A stretch of DNA of 9,996 nt from Bacillota bacterium (GCA_023415145.1 JAEZLW010000071.1:1-9996), one strand, 5' to 3'; shown: positions 1 to 7,012, counted from the first letter of the stretch. The notes: a model not told the origin generated them from the sequence alone. Program-made: numbers and translations.

Positions 1-1
1 C

Positions 2-664
2 TGCAGGCTGAAGGAAGTGGACCGCAGTGCAATCCCTGGTCATGTGGATGAAATATTGCATACGGCGGGGCTTTACGAAGTGGCCGGGCGGAAGCTCGGT
101 AACCTGTCCAAGGGCTATCGGCAGCGGGCGGGAATCGCCCAAGCGCTGTGCGGCGCACCGGAGGTGCTGGTACTGGATGAACCTACCGTAGGTCTTGACC
201 CCAGGCAGGTGACGGAGATCCGAGCCCTTATCAGAAAGCTGGGGGATAAGCACACGGTGGTATTCTCCTCCCACATGCTGCATGAGATACAGTCCCTATG
301 CCGGCGGGTAGTCATCCTTCATCAGGGGCACTTGATCCGGGAGGCTGACATGGAGGAGCTGACTGGCACCGTCGGGGATACGGTGCGGCTTCGGGTATCT
401 GTTCATATGAAGGAAAAGAAGCTTTTGCCGGCATTGAGCGGTTTGGATTGCGTGAAGCGTGTTGAGGTATTGCCAACCCCCGACGCGGACAATACCGAAG
501 CCATATTGGAATGCTGCCGGGAGTTGCAGCCCGAAATGAAGCTGTTTACGCTGCTGTGCGGCTTACAGGCGCCGCTGTTGCGCCTGACGCCGATGGTTGA
601 TACCCTGGAGGAAGTCTTTTTGCAGGCTACCAGCGGGGCTTATGTCCCACTGAAAAAGGATTGA
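2..664 (+). CDS. ABC transporter ATP-binding protein, GldA/NatA type (5' partial)
   Basis: This is the C-terminal 220 residues of an ABC ATPase; the reading frame is open to the window edge, so the Walker A region lies outside. Visible in order are the signature LSKGYRQR (about 104-127), Walker B VLVLDEPT with its catalytic Glu (164-187), the D-loop GLDP, and the H-loop in SSHML (about 266-280). A C-terminal domain of about 90 residues ends in the typical TLEEVFLQAT. The signature Ser-Lys-Gly-Tyr instead of Ser-Gly-Gly-Gln is usual for the GldA/NatA/CcmA-like exporter branch. The protein would hydrolyse ATP at the cytoplasmic face and power the ABC-2 permease that begins 4 bases after its stop. 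A GTG at 17 could be mistaken for a start, but the homology runs through it. The family is secure; the substrate is unknown. Confidence 0.93.
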   Translation, partial: CRLKEVDRSAIPGHVDEILHTAGLYEVAGRKLGNLSKGYRQRAGIAQALCGAPEVLVLDEPTVGLDPRQVTEIRALIRKLGDKHTVVFSSHMLHEIQSLCRRVVILHQGHLIREADMEELTGTVGDTVRLRVSVHMKEKKLLPALSGLDCVKRVEVLPTPDADNTEAILECCRELQPEMKLFTLLCGLQAPLLRLTPMVDTLEEVFLQATSGAYVPLKKD

Positions 665-668
665 AATA

Positions 669-1379
669 ATGATTGCTATTTGGAAGAGGGAGATACAAAG
701 CTATTTTTCCACGCCGGTGGGCTATGTGTTCACGGGCGTGTTTCTGGCGCTGGCAGGGATGATGTTTTATCTTCAGAACATCAGCGCTAAAAGCAGCAAC
801 GTGCTTAATCTATTGAGCCAGACCACGTTTATATGGATGCTCTTGTCCCCCGTATTGACCATGCGCCTGCTGGCGGAGGAGCGGCATCAAAAAACCGACC
901 AATTGCTGTTGACTTCCCCCGTATCGTTGTGGGGTGTGGTGGCTGGGAAGTATTTTGCCGCCGCCGCGGTGCTTTTTGCTACGGTGCTACTGACGCTATG
1001 CTATGTACTGGTAATCGCCGTATACGGCAAGGTCTACATGGGAGAACTGCTGGTGGGGTATTTGGGATTCATCTTGCAGGGATGCTCCTTCCTGGCGCTG
1101 GATTTGTATATATCCGGGTGTGCACGCAGCCAGGTAACGGCGGCCGCTGCTGCCTTTGGTATCAACCTGGCGCTGTGGATACTGGATCTTCTGGCCATGG
1201 CGGTCACGCTGCCAGTATTGTCGCCGGTTTTGCATTTTATCAGCCTGTATGACAGGTATGAGCCTTTCCTGCTGGGGCAGTTGTCCCATGCCAGCATCCT
1301 GTATTATGTGTCCTTCTGCCTGGTCTTCTTGTTCCTGACGGTGCGCATGCTGGATGCACGCCGCTGGAGGGAGGGCTGA
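669..1379 (+). CDS. ABC-2 type permease, GldF-like
   Basis: A 236-residue integral membrane protein with about six hydrophobic segments (roughly 17-36, 50-68, 88-119, 125-149, 157-185, 208-228). Between the second and third is the family motif RLLAEERHQKTDQLLLTSPV, matching the R-x-L-A-E-E-R...T...L-L-T-S-P-V pattern of ABC-2 permeases of the GldF group. It should form the membrane channel for the ATPase encoded just upstream. The start is the ATG 4 bases after the upstream stop, preceded by AAGGA at about 656-660 inside the end of that gene, so translation is probably coupled. Length is normal for GldF. In Bacteroidota GldF works in gliding motility; that role is not implied in a Gram-positive host. 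The exported substrate cannot be read from the sequence. Confidence 0.9.
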   Translation: MIAIWKREIQSYFSTPVGYVFTGVFLALAGMMFYLQNISAKSSNVLNLLSQTTFIWMLLSPVLTMRLLAEERHQKTDQLLLTSPVSLWGVVAGKYFAAAAVLFATVLLTLCYVLVIAVYGKVYMGELLVGYLGFILQGCSFLALDLYISGCARSQVTAAAAAFGINLALWILDLLAMAVTLPVLSPVLHFISLYDRYEPFLLGQLSHASILYYVSFCLVFLFLTVRMLDARRWREG

Positions 1380-1381
1380 AT

Positions 1382-2839
1382 GTGAAGAAGCAGCTTTTTT
1401 GGAAGAACCCCAAATGGCGTTATGGCGGTTACGCCTTTGCAGTGATGGCCATCATGATTGCCGCCATCGTGCTTGTCAACCTGGGATTTTCAGAGTTGGA
1501 AACAAAGTACGGCTGGAGAAAAGACTTATCATTCAACAATCTGACCACCCAGAGCGAAACTACCAGGAACGTACTGAACTCCCTGCCATACCCCGTGCAT
1601 ATCTACGCGTTGTATACACCGGGCGGGGAAGACCTGGCGCTTATGGAGCTGTTGAACCGCTATCGGGCTAACAGTTCCCTTGTGACCTATGAAATGCTGG
1701 AATTAAACAAAAACCCCGGTTTGCTGGCCAGATTCCAGGGGGATGCACAGACCACGCTTGCATCCAATAGTCTCATCGCATTCTGTGAGACGACGGGCCG
1801 GTACAAGATACTTGCCTCCGAAAGCTTTTCCACGGTGGGGTACAGCATAGAAGGCGGCGAATACGCGGTGGAGCTGGCCTATGAAAAACGGATCACAGAA
1901 GCGCTTTTGTATGTCACCCGTGAGGAAATACCGGAAATCATGCTGCTGTCCGGCCACGGTGAGTTGGAAGGGGAGACCCTGGAGCCGCTGAAGCAGGTGC
2001 TGGAGAGCAACAACTATTCCGTGCGTTCCGTGAATCTGCGCAATGGGGATGTGCTTACAAAGGGTGCGCTGCTGATGATCATATCCCCCACCCAAAAGGA
2101 TATGACGCTGGAGGAACTCACAGCCATTACCGCTTTTTCGAAGGCGGGGGGTGCCCTTTTCATCACCTGCGATTTTACCGATGATTTATCGGGTATGAGC
2201 AATTACCTGTCGCTGCTGCGCTCCTTTGGCATGGTACCGCGTGAGGGCGTAGTGTTGGCCTCTTTAGAAGAGCAGGACACCTATTTTGGTGATACGCCCC
2301 TGTACCTGACGCCTTATGTACTGCCGGGCGAAGCCGCCGATTCGCTTCGGGCAGCCGGTATGGATTATTTGATACTAGCAGGTTCCCGTGCCTTTGAAAC
2401 GCCGGCGGCAGCCGTCAGCGGGCTTACTGTGTCGCCGGTATTGGCCAGCGGTTACAAGTCGTACTTGCGGGACATATATGGGGAAAACCAAACCACCGAA
2501 CAACAGGATACCGACCCCATCGGCCCATTTTCCCTTGCACTGCTTGCCGCCCGCACCCAGGAGGATGGGACGCTGTCCCGGGCGTTCATACTGGGCAGCA
2601 GCCTGATGCTTACCAATACCCAGTTTTATGAATTTTCGTACAATCTGGAATTTGCACTCAGGATGTGCGAATATCTGCTGAATCAAAAGCCCATTTCCCT
2701 GGACATCATCTCCAAGCCGTACATGCGGCCTGGGCTCAAGGAGACAAGCCGGCCTGTGGGTGGTGCGGTGGCCGTGGCATTGCCCTTGCTGGTGCTTGCG
2801 CTCTCTTTGGCAGTTCTGCTGCCCCGGCGACACAGGTAA
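1382..2839 (+). CDS. GldG-like ABC transporter auxiliary protein (ABC_transp_aux family)
   Basis: A 485-residue protein with one N-terminal membrane segment (about 14-36), a large extracytoplasmic part, and a C-terminal membrane segment (about 460-480) followed by the basic tail PRRHR. After the first helix the sequence RKDLSFNNLTTQSETTRNVL matches the GldG pattern in which a short D-L-T/S...L...T stretch follows the anchor. Further on, SPTQKDMTLEELTAITAFSK followed by GGALFI is the characteristic 'P-x-x-x-L-x-x-E-E-L...GG' of the family. The start is GTG at 1382, only 2 bases after the permease stop, with GGAGGGAGGG at 1366-1375 as ribosome site; an ATG at 1380 is immediately closed by TGA. 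The family partners GldA/GldF exporters; its molecular function is not settled. The family call is firm and the role is inferred from the operon. Confidence 0.88.
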   Translation: MKKQLFWKNPKWRYGGYAFAVMAIMIAAIVLVNLGFSELETKYGWRKDLSFNNLTTQSETTRNVLNSLPYPVHIYALYTPGGEDLALMELLNRYRANSSLVTYEMLELNKNPGLLARFQGDAQTTLASNSLIAFCETTGRYKILASESFSTVGYSIEGGEYAVELAYEKRITEALLYVTREEIPEIMLLSGHGELEGETLEPLKQVLESNNYSVRSVNLRNGDVLTKGALLMIISPTQKDMTLEELTAITAFSKAGGALFITCDFTDDLSGMSNYLSLLRSFGMVPREGVVLASLEEQDTYFGDTPLYLTPYVLPGEAADSLRAAGMDYLILAGSRAFETPAAAVSGLTVSPVLASGYKSYLRDIYGENQTTEQQDTDPIGPFSLALLAARTQEDGTLSRAFILGSSLMLTNTQFYEFSYNLEFALRMCEYLLNQKPISLDIISKPYMRPGLKETSRPVGGAVAVALPLLVLALSLAVLLPRRHR

Positions 2840-2857
2840 ATCACAATTGGAGGTTTC

Positions 2858-4345
2858 ATGGAAAAGCCTTTGAAAAGAAAGCGGAAAACAGCCCGCCCCC
2901 GGCAAGCGCTTTCCCTTGCCTTGCCGGGGTTGGCCCTTGCAGCAGGGCTTGTTTTTTGGTATGCGGCATCAAAAACTGCCGGAAAATTCACGCAGGTGCC
3001 AGATGCCTATACGCACCGCACGCTGTCTGTTCGCAAGGCCGAGGAAGTGTCCCGTATCTCTGTTGCCAGGCAGGAGGGGGAAGACTACATGCTGGTGATG
3101 GAGAACGGCCGTTTGACAGTTATGGGCTGGCCGGAATTTGTGATGGATGCAGGCAAGGAGAAAGCGCTGCTTGATGACAGCGCTATTCTAGCCGTAGAGG
3201 ACACGGTATCGGAATCAAGGGAGGAATGGGAACCCCACAAGGCGGATTTCGGCCTGAATCCCCCTGCCGTTACGGTGGAAGTGGAATATACGGATGGCAA
3301 AACGGCAGTCTACTCCCTGGGGGCAAAGGCACCGCATAACAACTGGCACTATTTCACACTGAAGGGCGATCCGGGGCTTTATCTGGCCTCCGCGGACCTG
3401 ATTGATTTGTTCGAACAGGATTTGACTGCATTCCATCAGGTCAATCAGCCTGTGATCCATCGCCAGCGCATTGACAGGATCACGATCCAAAGCGGTTCCG
3501 GTGCCATAGATGCAGCTTGGGAATTGGAAACAGACGTTGCCGACCGGAATGCACCTTCCGCATGGCGGATGACAGCGCCCTTTCTTTATCCCTGCGACTC
3601 GGCCGCCATGGAAACGATGACATCCGCCATGGAAAAGCTGTACCTGGGCCGTTTTGTATCCACGGCTACAAAGCAAGCAAAAGCGCAGTATGGTTTTTCG
3701 CCGCCCAGGCGGGTGATCACAGTTCACCAGGCGGCGGGGCAGATTGCAACCATTGGCGAGTCCGGCGTGTATGAGATCACACCTTATCCCGAAAGCACAC
3801 TGACACTGACGATAGGAACACAAGGGGACGAGTATGTGGATTATGTGATGGTGGATGATACCATCTATCTGGTCAGCAGTATATCACAGCCGCTTCTGAA
3901 TAAACTGGTGCCGGAAAACACGCTGCAGCTTCAGCCGGCCGCCATTGCCCTGGATTTGATTCAATCCGTTGTTGTGGAAAAGAACGGAGGGCAAACAACC
4001 TATATGCTTCGGCGTGTTGAGCGGCTGCTGCCCAACAATGAGCTGGCATACGACGAGGAAGGCAATGTGCTTTTTGACACGTTTGTAGACGTGGATGGCA
4101 GGGAAGCAAGCTTTTCGGAGTTTGAGGCGGTCATGACCGCGATGCAGACAGTTACCGTCTCCGGACGGCTGCCGGACGGCTATGCACCCGATGGGAATTT
4201 AACCGCCAGGATTGTCTTTACCTTCAGGGATGGAAGGACCAGGTCACTGGAGATCGCTGCTTTTGATGCCCTTCATGATGCGCTTGGTGTGGACGGAACC
4301 TACTTGTATTATCTTCCCAAGGGAGCGCTGGGCAAAGGCCTGTAA
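2858..4345 (+). CDS. DUF4340 domain-containing protein, transporter-associated
   Basis: A 495-residue protein with a very basic N-terminus (KRKRK), one membrane segment at about 17-40 and a long soluble part that should lie outside the membrane. The body has the DUF4340 pattern: beta-rich stretches such as the 'DFGLNPPAVTVEVEYTDGK' segment (about 128-147), then 'YSLGAKAPHNNWHYFTLKGD' and 'LYLASADLIDLFEQDL', with a related arrangement repeated in the C-terminal half. Proteins of this type commonly follow gldG-like genes in Bacteria and are presumed to be accessory to the exporter; no enzymatic motif is visible. The ATG start has GGAGG at 2849-2853 and follows the gldG-like stop by 18 bases, so this is the last gene of the operon. 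No hairpin terminator follows: the promoter of the next gene starts 3 bases after the stop, so read-through is possible. Confidence 0.83.
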   Translation: MEKPLKRKRKTARPRQALSLALPGLALAAGLVFWYAASKTAGKFTQVPDAYTHRTLSVRKAEEVSRISVARQEGEDYMLVMENGRLTVMGWPEFVMDAGKEKALLDDSAILAVEDTVSESREEWEPHKADFGLNPPAVTVEVEYTDGKTAVYSLGAKAPHNNWHYFTLKGDPGLYLASADLIDLFEQDLTAFHQVNQPVIHRQRIDRITIQSGSGAIDAAWELETDVADRNAPSAWRMTAPFLYPCDSAAMETMTSAMEKLYLGRFVSTATKQAKAQYGFSPPRRVITVHQAAGQIATIGESGVYEITPYPESTLTLTIGTQGDEYVDYVMVDDTIYLVSSISQPLLNKLVPENTLQLQPAAIALDLIQSVVVEKNGGQTTYMLRRVERLLPNNELAYDEEGNVLFDTFVDVDGREASFSEFEAVMTAMQTVTVSGRLPDGYAPDGNLTARIVFTFRDGRTRSLEIAAFDALHDALGVDGTYLYYLPKGALGKGL

Positions 4346-4347
4346 AC

Positions 4348-4375
4348 TTGACATATCTCAAATATATGGTATGGT
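4348..4375 (+). promoter_or_regulatory. SigA-type promoter for the carboxyethylornithine-synthase-like gene
   Basis: A perfect -35 TTGACA (4348-4353) and a -10 TATGGT (4370-4375) are separated by 16 bases. It abuts the stop codon of the DUF4340 gene, which gives the downstream gene its own transcription start at about 4382 and a leader of roughly 100 bases. An identical TATGGT at 4365-4370 is too close to serve with this -35. Confidence 0.7.
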
Positions 4376-4489
4376 AGAAGTAAGAATTGGATCATAGGAA
4401 CCACTTCTTTGCCCCACATCAACCGGGGCATGCTGGCTGCATCACTTTTTCGACCGCGGCAACGATGTTTGCCGGGAAAGGAGGCATCC

Positions 4490-5692
4490 ATGCGTGCAGG
4501 TGTTATTGGAACATCCCGCAAGGAAAACGAAAAAAGGGTGGCGATCCACCCAAGACACATGGAATTGATCGCCCCAAGGCTGCGCCGTCATCTCGTGTTT
4601 GAGGAAGGGTACGGCCTGCCCTTTGGCGTTCCCGATGAGAAATTCAGGGAGTGGACAGGAAATGCTCCACTTTCCCGGGAAGCGATTTTAAGGTCGTGCG
4701 ATGCTGTGATCATTCCCAAACCCATGCTGGCAGACTTTGCGCAGATGCAGGAAAAAATGACGGTATGGGGCTGGATTCACAGCGTACAGCAGCAGGAAAT
4801 CACCCAGGTTGCCATTGACAAAAAGATGACGCTGGTGGCTTTTGAAAACATGAATCATCATTCAAAGCAGGGCAGGGTTCACATCTTTCAAAAGAACAAC
4901 GAGCTGGCAGGATATTGCGGCGTGCAGCACGCATTATCGCTGCGGGGCATTGACGGCCACTATGGGCCTTGTCGCAAGGCTGTTGTCTTGAGCTTTGGCT
5001 CTGTCAGCCGCGGGGCGATTTGCGCCCTTCACAACCACGGAATTCATGATATCACTGTCATTACCCGCCGCCCACCGCATTTGATTTCCAACCAAATTCC
5101 CGGTGTACGGCATATGCGGTTTTATAGCGGACCGGATCAAGGCTTGCTGGTGGAAGAAGCGCCGGGGCATGCCATGCCGCTTTTGACAAAGCTGTTGGAG
5201 GCGGATATCCTGGTCAACGGTGTTCTGCAGTCGCCGACTCAGCCTGTCACATTCATCGGGGAAAAGGATATCCCTGCCTTTAAACGGGAATGTCTGATCA
5301 TTGACATTAGCTGCGATCAGGGAATGGGTTTCCATTTTGCCCATCCGACCAGCTTTGAGCAACCGCTGTTTCAGGTTGGGAATCTTTTGTATTATTCGGT
5401 GGACCATACGCCTTCGCTTTTGTGGGACAGCGCTACATGGGAGATATCCGTCTCTCTGCTGCCTTTCCTGGAAGACTTTCTTACCCAGCGGGAGAACCCA
5501 GTGCTTTCGGCTGCGGTGGATATGAAAAATGGCGTGATTCTCAACCGTGATATTTTGTCCTATCAGCATCGGGCTGCGGCGTATCCCCATGATACGGGTA
5601 AGGTGCTTAAAGGCAAAACGGCCCGCCGCATGGGTGTTATCCCCAGCCATATCCTGTTTCAAAACGCCGGCATGGCCGGACGGGGCAACTGA
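4490..5692 (+). CDS. AlaDH/PNT-superfamily dehydrogenase, N5-(carboxyethyl)ornithine synthase-like
   Basis: A 400-residue soluble enzyme of the alanine dehydrogenase / pyridine nucleotide transhydrogenase superfamily. Expected substrate and catalytic positions are present: Arg16 in NEKRVAIHP, Lys77 in IIPKP, His97 in GWIHSVQ and Asp276 in IDISCDQG, with a dinucleotide-binding turn FGSVSRGA at about 169-176. The specific pattern of IDISCD followed by VDHTPSLLWDSAT (304-316) is closer to N5-(carboxyethyl)ornithine synthases, which reductively condense pyruvate with the ornithine side-chain amine using NADPH, than to true alanine dehydrogenases. It has a C-terminal extension of about 70 residues beyond that core. 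The start is ATG 4490 with a perfect AAAGGAGG at 4477-4484; an upstream in-frame TTG at 4409 lacks such a site. No ornithine or arginine genes are adjacent, so the amino-acid substrate is open. The superfamily is certain and the exact reaction probable only. Confidence 0.82.
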   Translation: MRAGVIGTSRKENEKRVAIHPRHMELIAPRLRRHLVFEEGYGLPFGVPDEKFREWTGNAPLSREAILRSCDAVIIPKPMLADFAQMQEKMTVWGWIHSVQQQEITQVAIDKKMTLVAFENMNHHSKQGRVHIFQKNNELAGYCGVQHALSLRGIDGHYGPCRKAVVLSFGSVSRGAICALHNHGIHDITVITRRPPHLISNQIPGVRHMRFYSGPDQGLLVEEAPGHAMPLLTKLLEADILVNGVLQSPTQPVTFIGEKDIPAFKRECLIIDISCDQGMGFHFAHPTSFEQPLFQVGNLLYYSVDHTPSLLWDSATWEISVSLLPFLEDFLTQRENPVLSAAVDMKNGVILNRDILSYQHRAAAYPHDTGKVLKGKTARRMGVIPSHILFQNAGMAGRGN

Positions 5693-5698
5693 TTTTCT

Positions 5699-6526
5699 TT
5701 ACGGCTCAGGCTGACAGCCAGGGCAAAAATAGATGTTGCCGCCCAGGTAAGACTGGCGAACAAGCTCTCCCCCGCATAGGGGGCAGGGCTTGTTCAGTGT
5801 GTTTTTGGAAAGACGGCAAAGGTAGCCGCCGGGCTGGCCGTACAGGTCCTTTTCCGTGTCCCGGCCGCCTTTGTCCGTCATCTCCCGCAAGGTTTCCTTT
5901 ACGGTGGTAAACAGCCGGGACTTTTGCTCCTGCGTCAGGGCCGACAGTTTCGTTTTGGGATGGATTTGCGCCTTAAACAGTATATCCTGTAAAACACCGT
6001 TGCCAAGGCCGGGGATGCGCTGCTCTGTGGCCAGAAACGCCTTTGCACTAAGACTGGGCTTGTTTTCAGCCAGCATTTTCTCAAAATATGCCCCGTCAAA
6101 TGCCTCACTCAGCGGAGATGGCTTTGTTTTGGCAACATGGTAATAAGGGTTGTCATATGTATCCGCTTTGAATGCCTGCATGCCTCCGTACATCTGCACG
6201 GTGCAGATGAGGGCGGAACCGTCCGACAGTTCCATCAACAACTGATGCTTGTCGGGCCGTTTTGCACCTGCTGGGTACAGCCGCATGTTGATTCCGTCAT
6301 TTATAACAAGGCGCGCATCCCCGGCGTATATTTCAACCTGTCCGCCAAAGGCCTTTGCGTCATCGATTGTTTTCCCGCCAAGAAGGTCAGTATATCCGGC
6401 GGGGTCGCCATGATAGAAGGCAAACCCATGGGGCGTGCCGTTGGCTTGTACTTTTTCGATGTGTTTTCCAAGTATGCTTTCTCTTAACTGACGGGCCAGC
6501 GTTTGGCTTTCCGGTAGTTCCAGCAT
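5699..6526 (-). CDS. Fpg/Nei-family DNA glycosylase homologue lacking the catalytic Pro1
   Basis: A 275-residue protein with the full Fpg/Nei layout: an N-terminal beta-sandwich domain starting MLELPES, a helix-two-turn-helix region containing IPGLGNGVLQDILF (171-184, with the DNA-contacting Asn176), and a C-terminal zinc finger with Cys248, Cys251, Cys268 and Cys271 ending CPGCQ. Canonical members begin MPELPE and use the N-terminal Pro as Schiff-base nucleophile; here it is Leu, while the following Glu and a Lys58 (Lys57 in Met-less numbering, in DAKAFGG) are kept. The zinc-finger Arg usually five residues before the third Cys is Gly263. The family removes oxidised bases and cleaves abasic sites; whether this member does is doubtful. 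The start is supported by GGAGGGG just upstream and a strong promoter. It converges on the plus-strand dehydrogenase gene with 6 bases between stops. Confidence 0.88.
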   Translation of the reverse strand: MLELPESQTLARQLRESILGKHIEKVQANGTPHGFAFYHGDPAGYTDLLGGKTIDDAKAFGGQVEIYAGDARLVINDGINMRLYPAGAKRPDKHQLLMELSDGSALICTVQMYGGMQAFKADTYDNPYYHVAKTKPSPLSEAFDGAYFEKMLAENKPSLSAKAFLATEQRIPGLGNGVLQDILFKAQIHPKTKLSALTQEQKSRLFTTVKETLREMTDKGGRDTEKDLYGQPGGYLCRLSKNTLNKPCPLCGGELVRQSYLGGNIYFCPGCQPEP

Positions 6527-6555
6527 ATGTTCCCCTCCAATATGTACTTTTTTCC

Positions 6556-6584
6556 AGTATAACATATTTGGATACTGCATGCAA
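6556..6584 (-). promoter_or_regulatory. Promoter of the Fpg-like gene
   Basis: On the minus strand, -35 TTGCAT (6579-6584) and -10 TATACT (6556-6561) are 17 bases apart, with an extended TG one base before the -10. The predicted start near 6549 gives a leader of about 23 bases carrying GGAGGGG. Because transcription would begin inside the longer open frame reaching 6613, it supports the ATG at 6526 as the true start. Confidence 0.75.
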
Positions 6585-6648
6585 AACGAACAGATCATTT
6601 TGCACAATGGCACACATCCTGGGGGAGCAACGAGGGGGCCGGGGCTCC

Positions 6649-6778
6649 ATCGTCTGCAATCGCCTCAGCCGGCTTTGCCGGCTGGTGAGTGAGCCGAGCG
6701 CCATCAGTGGCGGATGAAGCGAGGCAAAGGAATCAAGCGAAACGAGCGAAGGGAGCGGTAGCGAACCAGCGCGACGAT
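6649..6778. repeat. Intergenic inverted-repeat element rich in GCGA words
   Basis: No gene is supported here. The stretch holds a perfect hairpin AGCCGGC-TTT-GCCGGCT (6667-6683), a second perfect hairpin CGCCA-TCAG-TGGCG (6699-6712), a pairing GCCTC (6662-6666) with GAGGC (6721-6725) that encloses both, and outer arms ATCGTC (6649-6654) with GACGAT (6773-6778). Between 6718 and 6775 the words AGCGA, GAGCGA and AGCGG recur in a purine-rich run. Such nested arms resemble short repetitive intergenic elements, but copy number in the genome cannot be seen from one window. It lies upstream of the Fpg-like promoter and beyond the zinc-ribbon terminator, so it need not be part of either message. Confidence 0.4.
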
Positions 6779-6811
6779 TGAGCTTGCGGACCGTGTGTTT
6801 GCGGAGTAAAC

Positions 6812-6891
6812 ATTCCTTACACGGTTTCCTGACCGTATGCCTGCGCACCAACCAAACAAAGTGCCGGATGGTGGGCAGGTATGCAAGGAAT
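6812..6891. repeat. Cloverleaf-like inverted repeat (outer stem plus two hairpins)
   Basis: Outer arms ATTCCTT (6812-6818) and AAGGAAT (6885-6891) enclose two hairpins: ACGGT-ttcctg-ACCGT (6821-6836), and a 14-base arm pair 6837-6850 with 6869-6882 having one G-T pair and one mismatch. The arms account for most of the 80 bases. No translation signal of note is present. It may be part of the same repetitive block as the neighbouring elements or a mobile non-autonomous remnant; it is not a tRNA, as no T-loop or acceptor pattern is seen. Confidence 0.4.
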
Positions 6892-6901
6892 CCGTGCGAA
6901 C

Positions 6902-6930
6902 TCGATAAAATGCCAAAGGCATTTTATCGA
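6902..6930. repeat. Perfect 13-bp inverted repeat with 3-base loop
   Basis: TCGATAAAATGCC (6902-6914) and GGCATTTTATCGA (6918-6930) are perfect arms around AAA. No T-run follows in either direction, so it is not a standard intrinsic terminator; in the minus direction it lies just past the terminator of the zinc-ribbon gene and could act as a back-up barrier or be the end of the adjoining repeat block. Confidence 0.55.
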
Positions 6931-6964
6931 ATAAAAGAAAACCCCGCTTCTTGTGAAGCGGGGT
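6931..6964 (-). terminator. Intrinsic terminator of the zinc-ribbon gene
   Basis: Reading the minus strand, a perfect 10-bp stem ACCCCGCTTC (6964-6955) / GAAGCGGGGT (6950-6941) with a four-base loop is followed directly by a T-rich tail TTTCTTTTAT (6940-6931). It sits about 48 bases after the stop at 7013, which is the normal position. On the plus strand no T-run follows, so it acts in one direction. Confidence 0.85.
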
Positions 6965-7012
6965 CCTTTGTGCAAACGAATGGACGCTGCGGGGGGAATT
7001 ACCATGAGGGAA

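Noticed and set aside
4409..4489. Upstream TTG start for the dehydrogenase
   Set aside because: No ribosome site precedes it and the added residues match nothing; ATG 4490 has a perfect AAAGGAGG and gives the family's normal N-terminus.
4934..5662. A 242-residue open frame on the minus strand
   Set aside because: It is antisense to the AlaDH/PNT-superfamily gene, which has all expected motifs; the frame is a composition artefact.
5690..5701. Bidirectional terminator between the converging genes
   Set aside because: Only 6 bases separate the stops and no hairpin is visible there.
6527..6613. 29-residue N-terminal extension of the Fpg-like protein
   Set aside because: The region contains the -35/-10 promoter and ribosome site; the MLELPE start matches the family. 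The extension would not restore a Pro1 either.
6600..6964. CRISPR array or integrated mobile element
   Set aside because: There are inverted repeats but no regularly spaced direct repeats, no cas or transposase genes, and no target-site duplications that I can see.
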